Assembly: GCA_020747015.1 (NCBI GenBank)
Contig: JAGTJM010000026.1
Coordinates: forward strand, 1-64,000
Direction of reading: 5' to 3'
Length of the DNA: 64,000 nt
DNA from: Pyrenochaeta sp. MPI-SDFR-AT-0127
Taxonomy: Eukaryota > Ascomycota > Dothideomycetes > Pleosporales > Cucurbitariaceae
Positions 32,589 through 43,264 of this stretch are shown in pieces. The position numbers and the translations under genes were made by a program. The notes beneath the pieces were generated by a model, which was given only the letters and a program-made list of their open reading frames with translations, did no database searches and was not told the origin of the DNA. Numbering within the stretch: position 1 is the stretch's first letter; each line of letters opens with the position of its first letter.

Positions 32589-33006
32589 TTCATAAAAAAA
32601 AGGGAAGATAAGTAAACGTGACTCACAATTGATGTTGAATGCAAGCAATGTCAACGTGATGATAGGGCGCGACGCGTTAGTGGGGTGGAGGGGTAGCTAG
32701 AAGTACATGATTTGCCGAGACCGAAGCACAACGTTGTGCCTGCCAAATTTCAAGTATTCACAATAGGCAATTCTAGATGTCAACTGTTGCGGTCCCTTAA
32801 TCGAGCTCCATTTGATGCATATGTAGGTTACAGTCCGTTAAATTCGTGACCGGCGACCTCTCGTCCCCATTCTCCGCCCCACATCCCTCCGTTCCTATCG
32901 CAGTGATGGTTGATGCATTGCTTGAGTCGAATGTAGAGCCGTCCATCCCATCCGCCTGAAGACTACGCCGAGAGCCCAGCAAAAGAGAGAGAAAGAAGGT
33001 ACACGC
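32589..33006. other. intergenic between rpl42 3' end and reductase 5' end
   Basis: About 420 bp containing the reductase promoter and the rpl42 3' flank. No additional feature recognised. Confidence 0.5.
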
Positions 33007-34019
33007 TTAGAAGACAAGAGCGGCACCCTTGGTCTTCTTGTCACCACCGAGCTCGAAGTGCTTGCATCGCTTGAGGGCGAGCTGTTCAGATGTTAGCCGC
33101 TATGCCACACCAATTGAGCAATGGAAGCGTACCTGTGCCTTGGTCTTGCACTGTGTGCATTCTAGACGGAGTACAACCTTCTTGGTGGTTTTCGCCCTCT
33201 ACGCATTGTTAATGTCCACTCCAACAGACTTGACAAGTTCATCGTACCTTGTGGAAGACGGGCTTGGTCTGACCACCATAACCGGACTGCTTGCGGTCAT
33301 AACGACGCTTTCCCTGGGCAAACAGCGAAGCCTTTCCTGCCTTGTACTCTGCTCACTCTCAGTATACGCTCAAGTGAGACTTTAGATACAGTGCTACTGA
33401 CGGGTGACCTTGTGCTGGGTGTGCTTCTTGCAGTCCCTGCCTTTGCAGTAAGTTCGTCGGGTCTTGGGTACGTTGACCTGGAAACAGTTTGGTCAGCATA
33501 TGTCATGTTGCCATCGTTCTTGAAATTCCCAAAGTGTTTCCAAGATCTACAGCTTGCGATACGAGTGAATGAGGCCGTTCGTGATCGTGTAGGCAGGTAG
33601 CGGTTGTATGGGCGGAATCGCAAGTCATCAAAAAGAACTCATGCTCTTGTACAACTAAAAGAGGGCAGGCCCCACTGCTCCAGTTCTGTTGATGTGTAGT
33701 GTATCCCAGATGACAGGCTCGAAATTGTACGTTCGCATAATTGTCGCTCCTCTGCGCTTCCGAAAATTCCACCCATGCTTGGTGTCTAACCTGCACCATG
33801 GCCAAGCGCAACTTCTTCTTTACTGTCATCCCCTTATTGGTGTTCCAATGTCTTCTCTGCCATCCCCGTTGTCTTTATCATGTACTTGTCCTGTTCAATT
33901 CGTGCAATCGAGTATATCGTGATCGTCTTCGACATCGATCTGTCTTTTCGGTGGTCGCTCACTCGTATCGCAGCTGGCGTAGTCCTTCGTTCCAAGCAAA
34001 AGAATTCTTTACTCACCAT
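33007..34019 (-). CDS. rpl42: 60S ribosomal protein eL42 (L44/L36a family)
   Basis: Large-subunit protein near the ribosomal E site. Five exons: 34019-34017 (just the ATG), 33477-33402, 33348-33248, 33198-33133, 33081-33007; introns of 539, 53, 49 and 51 bp; exactly 106 residues, the universal length. The first codon is followed at once by a perfect GTGAGT donor. Sequence blocks: [83 protein letters not shown]. The CxxC pairs that bind zinc (CKGRDC, CTQC..C) are intact. Residue 56 is Pro, the form linked to cycloheximide sensitivity. High expression is expected. The exons are too short to show as long open frames, so single-frame gene finders can miss this gene. Confidence 0.96.
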
Positions 34020-34361
34020 TTTGACTGATTTGTCCTGTCGATTAGTGGGAGCGACGGGTTGGCGGTGTTGATGATGCGGGTTGCAGTTGGCGATCGATAT
34101 TGCTAGCGTTTGTGGGCTTCGGCTACATTAGTAAGCGAAACCCGTCAAGCCACCCACCAGCCACAGTGCCTGGGGCCTTGATATAAACCACATCACCATC
34201 GTTTGGAACACTGGAGTTGTGTAATATAAATCTTTCTCAAGGGATAAATTTGAGCAGAAATTACGGTGTGGTATCATGAAAAGCAAAAAAGTCCTCCGTT
34301 CAAGCGTTGCTGCAGGCCTGGGACGCCTAGAAATGGAAAAAGGTGCCGTGGCTTTTAAATA
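34020..34361. promoter_or_regulatory. rpl42 upstream region / src1 3' flank
   Basis: Short 342-bp interval that must contain the rpl42 promoter. No specific ribosomal-protein promoter element could be called with confidence. Confidence 0.45.
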
Positions 34362-36498
34362 CTAGTAGATGGGACGTCCCTCGTCCCATTTCTGAACCTC
34401 GTTCATCTCACCTGAAGCAGGAGGGCTGCTACCCATACCAAGGCTGAAGCGGCCGCTCTCTCGCTTGCCACTACTCCGCCCATCCTCAAGTAGTTTGACC
34501 GGCCCGACCCACTCCCACATGCGCGCAACATCGCCAGTGTTTGTCGTCCTGACGGCGGCACGAACGTTAGAATTGAATTCGACCTTCTTCTGGACTCTTT
34601 GCCACAGCTTCTGTCGTCTTGAGGAAGAAAATTCATTTCGAAGAACATCGTCTCGCAGTTGAGCCATGCTAATTCCCCTCTCTGGATAAGCACCAGGTTC
34701 TTGAGAGCTTAGTGCAGCTTGGTTAGCTAACCGATCGAAGGCATCGCTTGCAAGCTGCTTTGCTCGTGCTTCCATGGCGCGACTATTGGTGATCGAGTAT
34801 ATTCCATAGGAGCCAGTCGCGATGAGAAAGACAAGCATTACAATCTGGAGAAGATATCGTTCAAGAGATTGTCGGAGGGATCTGCGGACGCTACAGGAGA
34901 GGGAGAGCTCTGCGAGAGAGGTTGATGCAAGTCGTCGTCCGCCAGTTGTTCTGTGTCCACGGCAAGGTAACTGATTAGTACGGTCCCACGTCAGAGATGT
35001 TGCACAAGTGGCCAGTGACCGGAGGGAATGGTACTTACCCATCGGTGGTCTCAACGATCTCTTCTCGCATGGTCACTTCACCAAAGGCTTTATCAAAGAG
35101 CTCGCTAAACTCTTGGTCTGTCATGCCTTTGCGCTTCTGGGTGGTCATTTGCTGCTTCAGGTTCTCTTCGCTGATTTCAGGGCTTTCTACAGGGTTTCCA
35201 TCTGCATCTGGCTCTCCACACTCATACTGTGCTTTGCGTTGTCGCAATATTTGAACGGTACGGTCGGCTACACGGGTGACTTTCCGAGTCTTCTCGCTGT
35301 CCGGCTCGCATGTAGGTGGGAGTGGGATCAGACCATTCAAAGACAAAGGATGGTCTTTTCTAATGAAATCAGGGTCGCACCTGAGATCTAAACCTCTAAA
35401 GCACTGTGCGTGTGGAGGGCAGGGCTCGCACTGCGGCAAAATGTCGCTTGCCCACTCGGGCACCTCTACACCAGCGAGTCCCGTGGCCTCTCTTCCGATA
35501 CCACAGAAACCCACAGCTATCTTCTCTTGCCGCCACACTCCGCCAAAGACGGCAGCAGCCGTGAGTAACAGTGTTCCCGACATTGCTTTGAGCGTACCGG
35601 TAGCCTTGGAAGCCTGCTTGCGCCTCCGTGGCGGAAGAATATCGACAGCTCCGGCTTTTGCGCGCTCGCGCACCAGCTCCAACTGCTCTTCCGGGGTGAA
35701 CTCTTCGCCAGCATCGTCATACTCGTGGCTCTCATGCTTTACACGCGGATCTGCCACGTCGAATGTTCCGCGAGAAGGCACAATAATGCCTTCATCCAGC
35801 TGCTCAGCATTAGGTTGGAAGGTTTTGCGACGATGCACATCACTCTTGCGCTTCTCTTTCTGCTCAGGCCCCAAAGTCCTCCTTCTCCGATCGCGTGATG
35901 TAGTATCTGGCGGTGCGGGGGAGCTTCCACTTTGAAAAGGATTCTCCTGCGTAAATGGGCTGCCGACGTCGTGGCGATGCCATGCGTCCGGGTCAGGCTC
36001 TTGCACAGCTGGCGTAACGCTCTTCCGTGTACGTCTTGCAGCAGGTCGTTCATCCACCTCAGGCTCGAGGGCTCTACTATGCTTTGCAGGTACGGCGCGG
36101 GAAGGGGTCTTCCCGCGGGGTGCAGGTGCATGCACCTCTGCTTCCTCTGTTGGTGGTCGTGTGGTTTTCCGCGTAGTCCGTCTCGTGGATGTGGTCGCAG
36201 GCTGAGGGGCCAAAAGAGTCTCGTCCTCAGCATCGTCAGTCGTCGTCGTGCTGGCCGAGCTAGAAGGAACGTCTACGATGCCCCTCGTTGAGCGTTTTGT
36301 ATGCGCATGCGCTCTTTGTACTTTGGCTGCTTGAGGAGCGACAGCGTCGTTGAACAAGCTCACCAACACTGGCTTCTTTGCTGAAGATGGGTAGGTAACC
36401 CCATGCTTAAGTAATATGCTGCGCAGCTCGGGTACGGTGATTTTGTTTGCATCGACGTCGGGGTTGAAGTACCAGTATTCTCCGCGGGCGTCCGCCAT
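34362..36498 (-). CDS. src1: inner nuclear membrane protein Src1/Heh1 (Man1-Src1 family)
   Basis: LEM-like protein of the inner nuclear membrane that anchors chromatin and takes part in nuclear pore quality control. Two exons: 36498-35039 and 34950-34362; 88-bp intron; 682 residues. The N-terminal HeH domain (about 1-50) reads YWYFNPDVDANKITVPELRS then SILLKHGVTYPSSAKKP. A long basic Ser/Thr/Pro-rich nucleoplasmic linker contains probable nuclear-localisation clusters (RDRRRRTLG, PPRRRKQ). The first membrane span is near GTLLLTAAAVFGGVW. A lumenal segment has conserved Cys (CEPCPPHAQCFRG). The second span (YLLQIVMLVFLIATG) and the C-terminal MSC domain (WEWVGPVKLL) are encoded by exon 2. The start is set at the HeH Met; the open frame extends further 5' but without conservation. 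Intron retention would stop translation right at the donor (GGG TAA). Confidence 0.92.
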
Positions 36499-38027
36499 GG
36501 CTGTTGTGAAGCTCTCGTCTGGGCCAGCAGTAATCGAAAGAGGAAGTATGGTTGCAAAGCGGACCAGGGAGGGCACGTGAGACGAGAACCAAGGAAAAAA
36601 GTATGCGACGAGTCTGGCGGCGACAGGTGAGAGTTGGCGATGGGTGGAGTGAGGAAAGTCCTGCAGCTTGTTTGTGATGTCACCAAGGCAACTGCGACCA
36701 AAACCTGGCCCGAGCGCCAACACACTCCGGTCTTTAGTCCTTTAGGACGTCGCTTTACATGATTCTCTTTGCACGCAAAGGTGCAGCTTTAAATGAATGC
36801 AATTACTAAAGGAGGTTGGCGCTTGAAGAATTGCAGCAAGATGATGAAAATACAAGGCAGACCCCACCAGCGTCCTTTTTGAGAGTCTGTCGCATTATTC
36901 CCAGATGTTCCTACCCGAATGCCCCATTCGCCTCCGTCAAACTTATCCATAACCCTATCGCATACATTAAGGTGGTAAGACCGACCGGCTCAGATTTACG
37001 TGGTTAAGACTCTTTTTGTTAGGAAGAAATGCACATTGAGTACCCATCTCTACCTGGACCACTCTTAACTACCTGAACAAGCCCGATTCGCGGATCACAA
37101 TTGCAACATCTGCAAACCCTCATAATATTGACTAAACTTGAGATCGGCCAGAAAAAGGTAGTTTCATGGCTCTCTTTTAGGAGCTCTAGAATGAAGATTT
37201 GTAACCACTTAGTCTCCCGATCTAATCTAAACTGGCTTTCACCAAGTAGACTTACTGGGGGGACATGGAGATGTTGTAATGAACCTTTAGCACGGTCAGG
37301 CAGCTGTATTCATGGCGCCTGCAGAAGCAATTTATCAGCTGACTGGGGATTCAAGTCAGGTTTTACAGATGGAATCGAAAGCCATTTCGTATTCAATGTC
37401 GCAGTAGAAGCTTTTTCGACATTGCCTACTACCACGTCCATTCATCCCAAGCATTGTCGTACTTACCTAAGAAAGGTAAATTGTGGGGTAAGCTTCGGCT
37501 TAATGTAGCTTAATTTCGACAACGCCTGGGCATGGCTGTTTCACGTCGCCTCATCCATTATCCACCAACCATTCGCTATCCGTCCCATCAAAGATCAGCC
37601 TCAGACACCCAGTACTGAGAGATGCGCCCTTCCCACCCGCTGCATAAACCGGGTCGCCAACTTTTCGAACCCGCGAGAGGTGCTCTCAATGTACCCCGGA
37701 CCGTTTCGCCGCCACTAGATCCACACTTAGACCTAAAATACCGGCGGCTACACAGTGGTCACATATAGATTGATTAAAGACGAAGGTCACGCTCCCCACA
37801 TCGAACACGTACTCAGGTGCCCTGCAATAGTTGTTTTGTTTCCTGGATATTGGTGTGCAAGGTTCAGGACGCGGAATCTGCGCTCCGCCTTTATTATCGG
37901 GCCCTGGAAGATGAGCAATGCCACTGTAGACATCGTTATAAAGCATGATGGACGCCTCTCTGGTAAGGCGTCGAACGTGAACTGGTTACCATAGTCTCCA
38001 AGATCTTTGCTTGTCTAAGTTTTTGCG
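36499..38027. other. intergenic (1.5 kb), divergent upstream regions of src1 and the PL20 gene
   Basis: Start codons on either side point away from each other, so both promoters lie here. Several short open frames occur on both strands (for example 37686-37946, minus) but none has a domain or splice support. Confidence 0.45.
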
Positions 38028-38926
38028 ATGTTTGGAAAGGCAGCTATTGTGAACACGCTGTTCAGCGCAGTGTCTGCGGGTAGGACGATGCCATACCGTT
38101 TCCTAGATTGATGCCATACTAACATTCAGCCAGGCACGATTCTCTGGGATGGCCGCTTCAACGACATGACCTCGTCCGCTGATCTCGAGAAATGGTCGTG
38201 GGCTAATCAGGTTGGCCCGTATCAATACTACATACACGGATCTGGGCCCGTTACAAAATATGTCAACCTGTCTCCATCCTTCAAGAACCCTGGCGACACT
38301 GGCTCCAAGCAGGGCGCAAAGATCACCATCGACAGCACTGCCAAGTGGAACTCTGACATGTGGCGTACCGAGTTGATCCCCCAAACCAAGGCAGCTATCA
38401 ACCAAGGAACCGTGTACTACCACTTCTCGATCAAGAGGTCAACAACAAATGTCCCCAGCGCGACAAATGAGCATCAGATCTGCTTCTTTGAGAGCCACTT
38501 CACAGAGTTGAAGTATGGTTGGATCAGTGGCGAGTCAGGCACATCAAACACAAACCTGCAGTGGATGGTTGGTGGACAGAGCAAGTGGAAGACTGAGCTC
38601 AAGGCGGATGAGTGGCACAATGTTGCCTACGAAGTTGTACGTTGCTCTCCATTCAAACTCGACCAAAGGCATCGGTCACTAACATTGAAAAGAACTTCTC
38701 TTCCAACCAAGTCTCTTTCTGGCACTCTACAGGCAATGCCACGCTCGTCAAGACCGCCGGTCCATTCTCTCAGAGCACCTCATCCAACGGCGCCGATTGG
38801 CATTTGGGAGTCCTTCGTCTGCCCCGTCAGGGCAACGATGGTACTGGCGCTGAGGACTGGTACTTCTCCGGTACTTACGTTGAGAGCGGTACGCTCACCA
38901 CATCGGTTGCAAGCCCAGCAGCATAA
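38028..38926 (+). CDS. secreted glucuronan lyase-like polysaccharide lyase (PL20)
   Basis: Extracellular beta-elimination of beta-1,4-glucuronan or related uronic acid polymers, as known for PL20. Three exons: 38028-38079, 38134-38636, 38693-38926; introns of 54 and 56 bp; 262 residues. A short signal peptide (MFGKAAIVNTLFSAVSA) is followed by GTILWDGRFNDMTSS, EKWSWANQVGPYQYYIHG, WRTELIPQTKAAINQGTVYY, NEHQICFFESHFTELKYGW and, after the second splice, NFSSNQVSFWHSTGN and ADWHLGVLRLP. Intron 1 has tandem acceptors 4 nt apart (ATTCAG then CCAG); only the downstream one keeps the frame. Compact single-domain enzyme with no carbohydrate-binding module. Likely role in plant or microbial polysaccharide breakdown. 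Confidence 0.92.
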
Positions 38927-39682
38927 ATATCAACCATGTAGATGATGGCTATTAGAAGGATTCTGGAAGAACGTAACATTCTGTATATAGCTTTTACGAC
39001 CTTGATGGCATCCAAGGTACCTGAGATTCAGTGCACTTACCTATGCCAATCTAAACCCAAAATGACCACGATGTTCAGTGGTTTTGTATCAGCTGTTGAC
39101 TCCAAGAAGTAATATCCGCAGCGGTCCTTATATTTGGTTGCTAGACAGGCCAATGTCCCCACCTTCCGAGCTGGGATTCAAACGCGATTAGCATACATCG
39201 CTTGAGCTATTGCAGCCTAATGCTCTCCACTGTCACTTTCACCAACACCTGAAATGCTAATGTCGAAACTCGGTGCAGCGCGGAGAGTCCGGAGATTGGG
39301 TTGGAATGCGGGTTCTGTCCAGGACCGTTCTGGATTAACATAGTTATCGATGTGCCTCATCACTTAGAAGAACATTCCTTCAAGCAACGTACTACGGTCG
39401 ACGAGCTCTCTTGCGAGCTGTAAACAGCGACATACAATTCGATAGCTCTAAACAAAATTACTTTGAATCATACTCTTACAACGTGGGGATAGTTCTGTGC
39501 GACCAGCGCCGCAATACAGTAAGGTGCGAAGATGTGGGGTATCATAAGTAAAGATTTTGAAAAATAAAAAAGGCGGGATAAATGAAAGCGACCAGCGCCA
39601 TTATTACAGATTGTAGACGTAACGAAGAAAATAAATTTGGGTATCATGCGAAAAAGACCATCAATAAGCTAGCCACCTCTTC
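38927..39682. other. intergenic between convergent PL20 and CRIB-like-protein genes
   Basis: Two 3' flanks. A tRNA-like B-box (GTTTGAATCC on the minus strand near 39174-39184) was examined and rejected because no cloverleaf forms. Nothing else seen. Confidence 0.45.
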
Positions 39683-40636
39683 TTATGAACGTGATGCAAC
39701 CACCCTCGGCCCAGTAGCACGTTCAGTCCACTCTATTAAGCCATGGTCTGCGGTGGCCCAGTAGTCTCGCGTCTTCTTATACAGCGCCATGCGGCGGGTG
39801 AAACTCTTCTCTGCCAGAATCTGCTTGAAGGGAATGGGCCGCTGTTGTACAGGGACGTCGTCAAGGTCAATTGCGGTTCCAGAGTCTGCGCGCTTTGGGC
39901 GCACAGGTAGTTGCTTCTCAGTCTGTAGATTGGAAAGCTGTCTTTGTATAGCTGGCGAGGGCCGTTTTTGTTGTTGTTGATCATTAGATGAGTGTTTTAT
40001 GATCGTGGAGGATTGCCGTTGAAAGGTGGAAGCTTGTCGGTATTGAATGCTAGTCGCCCGGCCCACATGGACCTCTGGGGAATCTGTGGAATTGGATGGT
40101 GCAGTGGTAAGACGGGCTAGCGACGCTCTACTTTTCAAGGATGGATAGTCTTTCTGTGGAGGTGCTGGTGCAACCTCAGGATCTGGTATTATTGGCTTGG
40201 ATACAGAAATGGGGGCATGTATATCTCGATCTAATCCAACTCTTTGTCGAAGGCGAGACATACTCGACTGCATTCTGAGAGGCTGAGGCTGCTTTGCGCT
40301 CTTGGATCGGGTGACTGCAATGTTGGCTTGCCGCTCAACGTCGTGCTTTCGATACAAGTCGGTGAGGTGCGACGTTGAACTCGTCCTGAAATGTGACAGG
40401 CTGTTTTTCAAAGACACACTAGGCTGTCTTATAACACTGGCAATTGTGTTTGATCTCCTAGGGACTTCTGTTGTCCCAATGGCAACATACGTATGTGAAG
40501 GTGTCTCGTCAGGCTCCAGAGTGCTGTTGGCAAAATAGCTATCGAGAATTGAGCCGCTGTTGCCGCCCACATTGACACCGCCAACATGTTTGGCGTTCAT
40601 GGGACCAGAGATATTTATTGTTTTTGGCTTAGCCAT
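39683..40636 (-). CDS. hypothetical protein with N-terminal CRIB-like motif
   Basis: Single exon, 317 residues from the first ATG at 40636. The N-terminus carries ISGPMNAKHVGGVNVGG, which resembles the CRIB consensus (I-S-x-P ... H-x-x-H-V-G) of Cdc42/Rac-binding proteins, with the Phe and second His altered. The rest is mostly disordered, rich in Ser, Gln and basic residues, with repeated RQxS-like phosphorylation-type motifs (RQASTFQRQSS). A conserved-looking C-terminal segment (FKQILAEKSFTRRMALYKKT, then RDYWATADHGLIEWTERA) probably forms helices. No signal peptide or membrane segment. The combination suggests a small-GTPase-linked or polarity adaptor, but this is inference; the gene is not assigned to a named family. 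Confidence 0.7.
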   Translation of the reverse strand: MAKPKTINISGPMNAKHVGGVNVGGNSGSILDSYFANSTLEPDETPSHTYVAIGTTEVPRRSNTIASVIRQPSVSLKNSLSHFRTSSTSHLTDLYRKHDVERQANIAVTRSKSAKQPQPLRMQSSMSRLRQRVGLDRDIHAPISVSKPIIPDPEVAPAPPQKDYPSLKSRASLARLTTAPSNSTDSPEVHVGRATSIQYRQASTFQRQSSTIIKHSSNDQQQQKRPSPAIQRQLSNLQTEKQLPVRPKRADSGTAIDLDDVPVQQRPIPFKQILAEKSFTRRMALYKKTRDYWATADHGLIEWTERATGPRVVASRS

Positions 40637-42413
40637 AATATGTATGTCGACGATCCTAAGAAGAAGTAGTGGAAGGCCGTAGTAAGCAACGATACGTTCG
40701 ACCAACGTAAATTGTGCGGCTGAATGCAAATGGTTTTGATTAGATGCTAACGTTTGTAGTTTTAGTGGGGCGGTTCAGAGCACGCAACGATGAGCAGGAT
40801 GATGATCCTGCGCCAGAACAACAATCAGACAAAGAGGCTATTCTGTACAATGCGACCGCGGAGGGCTATGGTGGTGCGTTGACGCGCAGTCGTGGGTTCG
40901 GCAGCCACGAAATACATCTGACGAAACGGACTGGTTTGCTTGCCCCTGCAGGACTCGAGTCAAGGGGTCTGTTACAGCGCAGTCAAAACAAGGTCGAGCG
41001 CATCCTGACACTCACCGTGTGGCTGAATGCTGGAAGCAGATTTTCGCGCGTGGAACTTGGCTGCCTGAGACATGGAACGTCTGGTAGCGGCGGGTATATG
41101 AACGGGTAATGGCGAGTTAGTCTCAGGCTTGGAACGACACCAGATGAACACCCATCACAAGATAGTCGGCAAGGCTGTATTAATACTGGGGCATATCAAT
41201 ATAGCCATATAAGCGCGAACAATATGATCTGCGAATGTGAATCGGTATCACAACGACCGGATATCGAGGGACCGAAGCAAGGCATCACGCATATAGATGC
41301 ACGATGGATGTTTACGGCTGAGGTACTGCCGCGATTTCAGGAGCGATCAGGCGCATTCTGGCCACGCAAAGCGCGCTTGCTAGAGTCACCTGAATTTGCC
41401 ATGACGTTCGAGATACATGCATGGTGATTAGGTCGACCGTTCCAAAAGCAACCCGCTAAGTCATGTCAGTGGTGAGAGTGTAGAAACCAATGCTTGTGCT
41501 TTCTTCGGTGACCCACTCTGCGATGCAAGCTTTACTGGACAGTTTTCTATTCTTCAGCTTCAGATGTGACGCAAGCTTGGGTGAGCTTGAGCGCAACCAT
41601 GAAGATTGCAGCAATGCTAGTTTATGCTCGCGAGTAGGTAGAATCGCGCTGAAAAGCATTTCTCGAGCCCAAACACCGATAGGGAGATATCCGGAATGAG
41701 AGTGTTATGAATTGTTGATTTATCCAGTCTCTTGTTACAATATCCACTGGCATGTATGATCGTAGCCAGTGTACCGAGGGCGTTACAAGCATGCAACGTC
41801 GCAATCCCGTAGGTGAAGCATCTAGAACCACGCGTCAACGGTGACCTCACTCTGCATGTAGTTAGCCAAGATCCCTTATGCTCCATTATTGTCGAATGAA
41901 GATGTTGTCAATGGAAATTGTGAGGCAGATGATGTCTCCAAACTTCGGCATTGTCTCATGAATGCTGCCGGACGTCTTGGCAAGATCCCACCAATGAGCT
42001 CCATTCGCGTAGACCTCAGAGCTCTCTCTCTGTTCCTGACCAGGCTAGTAGACCGTTTGCAACAGTTGCCACTGTCGTGAGGCTGTCACGCCGGCCAGGA
42101 TCCAGGGGCGCCTGTCATGCAATGACTCGCCTCCGTCATCGCTTAAGGTGTAGGACTTCATAGTAGAGTACAGTGCCAGCCTGGCCGTATATAAGTATAA
42201 TGCGTCGTCACTGCCTTGGGGATTTGATATCATCAGCAACAAGTTGTCTCACAAGAGTCTTTCGTTAACCGTCTTTCCGTCGTTTACATTCTTTACATTC
42301 AATTCCCGTTCCTGGAGAACCTATCGGCCGGTCCAATTTAATTACATCACTTTATTGGTTCCAATTCTCAGTTCTTTTCACGACTAAAAGAAACGAAACT
42401 ACTATCATTCATC
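40637..42413. other. intergenic (1.8 kb)
   Basis: Divergent upstream regions of the CRIB-like gene and the 42414 gene. A 121-codon plus-strand frame at 40744-41109 has no domain, no signal peptide and GC-driven composition; it is not called. The last 130 bp before 42414 is pyrimidine-rich, as in strong fungal leaders. Confidence 0.45.
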
Positions 42414-43264
42414 ATGAAGCACTCCGTCCTCGCTCTTACTATCATCGGCAGTGTGGCTGCGCGCCCAACTGCGATGCTGACGAAGCGTGAAGTTCCTCAG
42501 GAACATGCACATGAAAACATCGTCATTGCTACCAATAATCTGTTGTTCCAGAACAACCCAGATGACATCCAGGATGCCATCTTTGGTCTGCTTGGTGCTG
42601 CTGCCGCAGCCAACGGTGCTGGAAACATTGCCGATCCTGGTACGATTGACCCAGATCCATGTATAACTAAAATGAATGCTAATACTGCATAGACTGCCTT
42701 CAGCAAGCTACAGCTGATCAGGCCTTCTCTAATGCTAAGGCAATCGGTGATGTCGAGGGCATGACCAATGCCCTCATCTTCCGTGCCTTGGAGCGCAACA
42801 CTGGACAAGTTGGACTTGCTTCTGTGCTTTGCGAGTCCATCACAGCCGTCAACCCTGAGATTGCTGCATTACAGCAGCACCAGGACCCTGCCGGTGAGGG
42901 TGCCCAGGCTCTCAACAAGCAGATTGCTGAAGAACTCGCACGCCAAATCGCCTCCGTTGGTGGGGACCCCCTCCTTGCCAACGAGGCTTCGACGTTCGCG
43001 CCGGGTGAGCTTAACGACCCGACTGCCGCTGGCAACACTTGCAACGACGAGAATGATGATGCTGGTTGCATCAATTCATTGGGTCTTCGGGTCGATGATC
43101 TCACCGCAGACGAGGTCGCTGCCGCTGTCGCAAACGTTGGCCAGGGTGGTGCCAATGCCGGTGCCAACGGCCAAAATGATGCTGCCGCTGGTGATGCTCA
43201 AGCTGCTGTAGGCGGCTGCAACCTTGACGTTGCCACTGGAGCTTCAGCTCATGCCCGTCAGTAA
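42414..43264 (+). CDS. secreted Ala/Asn-rich protein of unknown function
   Basis: Two exons (42414-42639, 42693-43264) with a 53-bp intron (GTACGA donor, GCTAATACT branch, TAG acceptor); 265 residues. Residues 1-16 are a signal peptide (MKHSVLALTIIGSVAA) followed by a possible KEX2-like site (TKRE). The splice restores DCLQQATADQAFSNAK, which matches my recollection of a Dothideomycete secreted family with C-x-QQATADQA, a region with LERNTGQVGLASVLCESITA and a QQHQDPAGEG motif. Six or so Cys suggest disulfides. The C-terminus is Ala/Gly/Asn-rich (NVGQGGANAGANGQND) and ends ASAHARQ without a GPI tail. A second GTATAA donor at 42661 would give a 32-bp intron, too short to be likely. Cell-wall or extracellular matrix role is inferred only from secretion and composition. 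Confidence 0.78.

Noticed and set aside
33601..33660. Possible box C/D snoRNA (TGATGA on the minus strand) in the long rpl42 intron
   Set aside because: The nearest CTGA is about 135 nt away and no terminal stem or internal C'/D' boxes were seen.
35035..36723. Upstream extension of the src1 frame from 36498 to 36723
   Set aside because: The extra 75 codons are not conserved in type and precede the HeH domain Met (36498), which fits the family's N-terminus.
37640..37690. TTCGAACCC word resembling a tRNA T-loop
   Set aside because: The flanking bases do not continue the B-box consensus and no cloverleaf can be drawn.
37686..37946. 86-codon minus-strand frame upstream of the PL20 gene
   Set aside because: The composition is mildly protein-like, but no exons, domain or conserved motif could be found; left as intergenic.
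39140..39240. tRNA-like B box (GTTTGAATCC, minus strand) with an A-box-like TAGCTCAAGCG upstream
   Set aside because: The spacing between the boxes leaves no room for an anticodon arm, and neither T nor acceptor stems pair, so no tRNA is called.
40744..41109. 121-codon plus-strand frame upstream of the CRIB-like gene
   Set aside because: It has no signal peptide, domain, splice support or codon-use bias that would distinguish it from chance.
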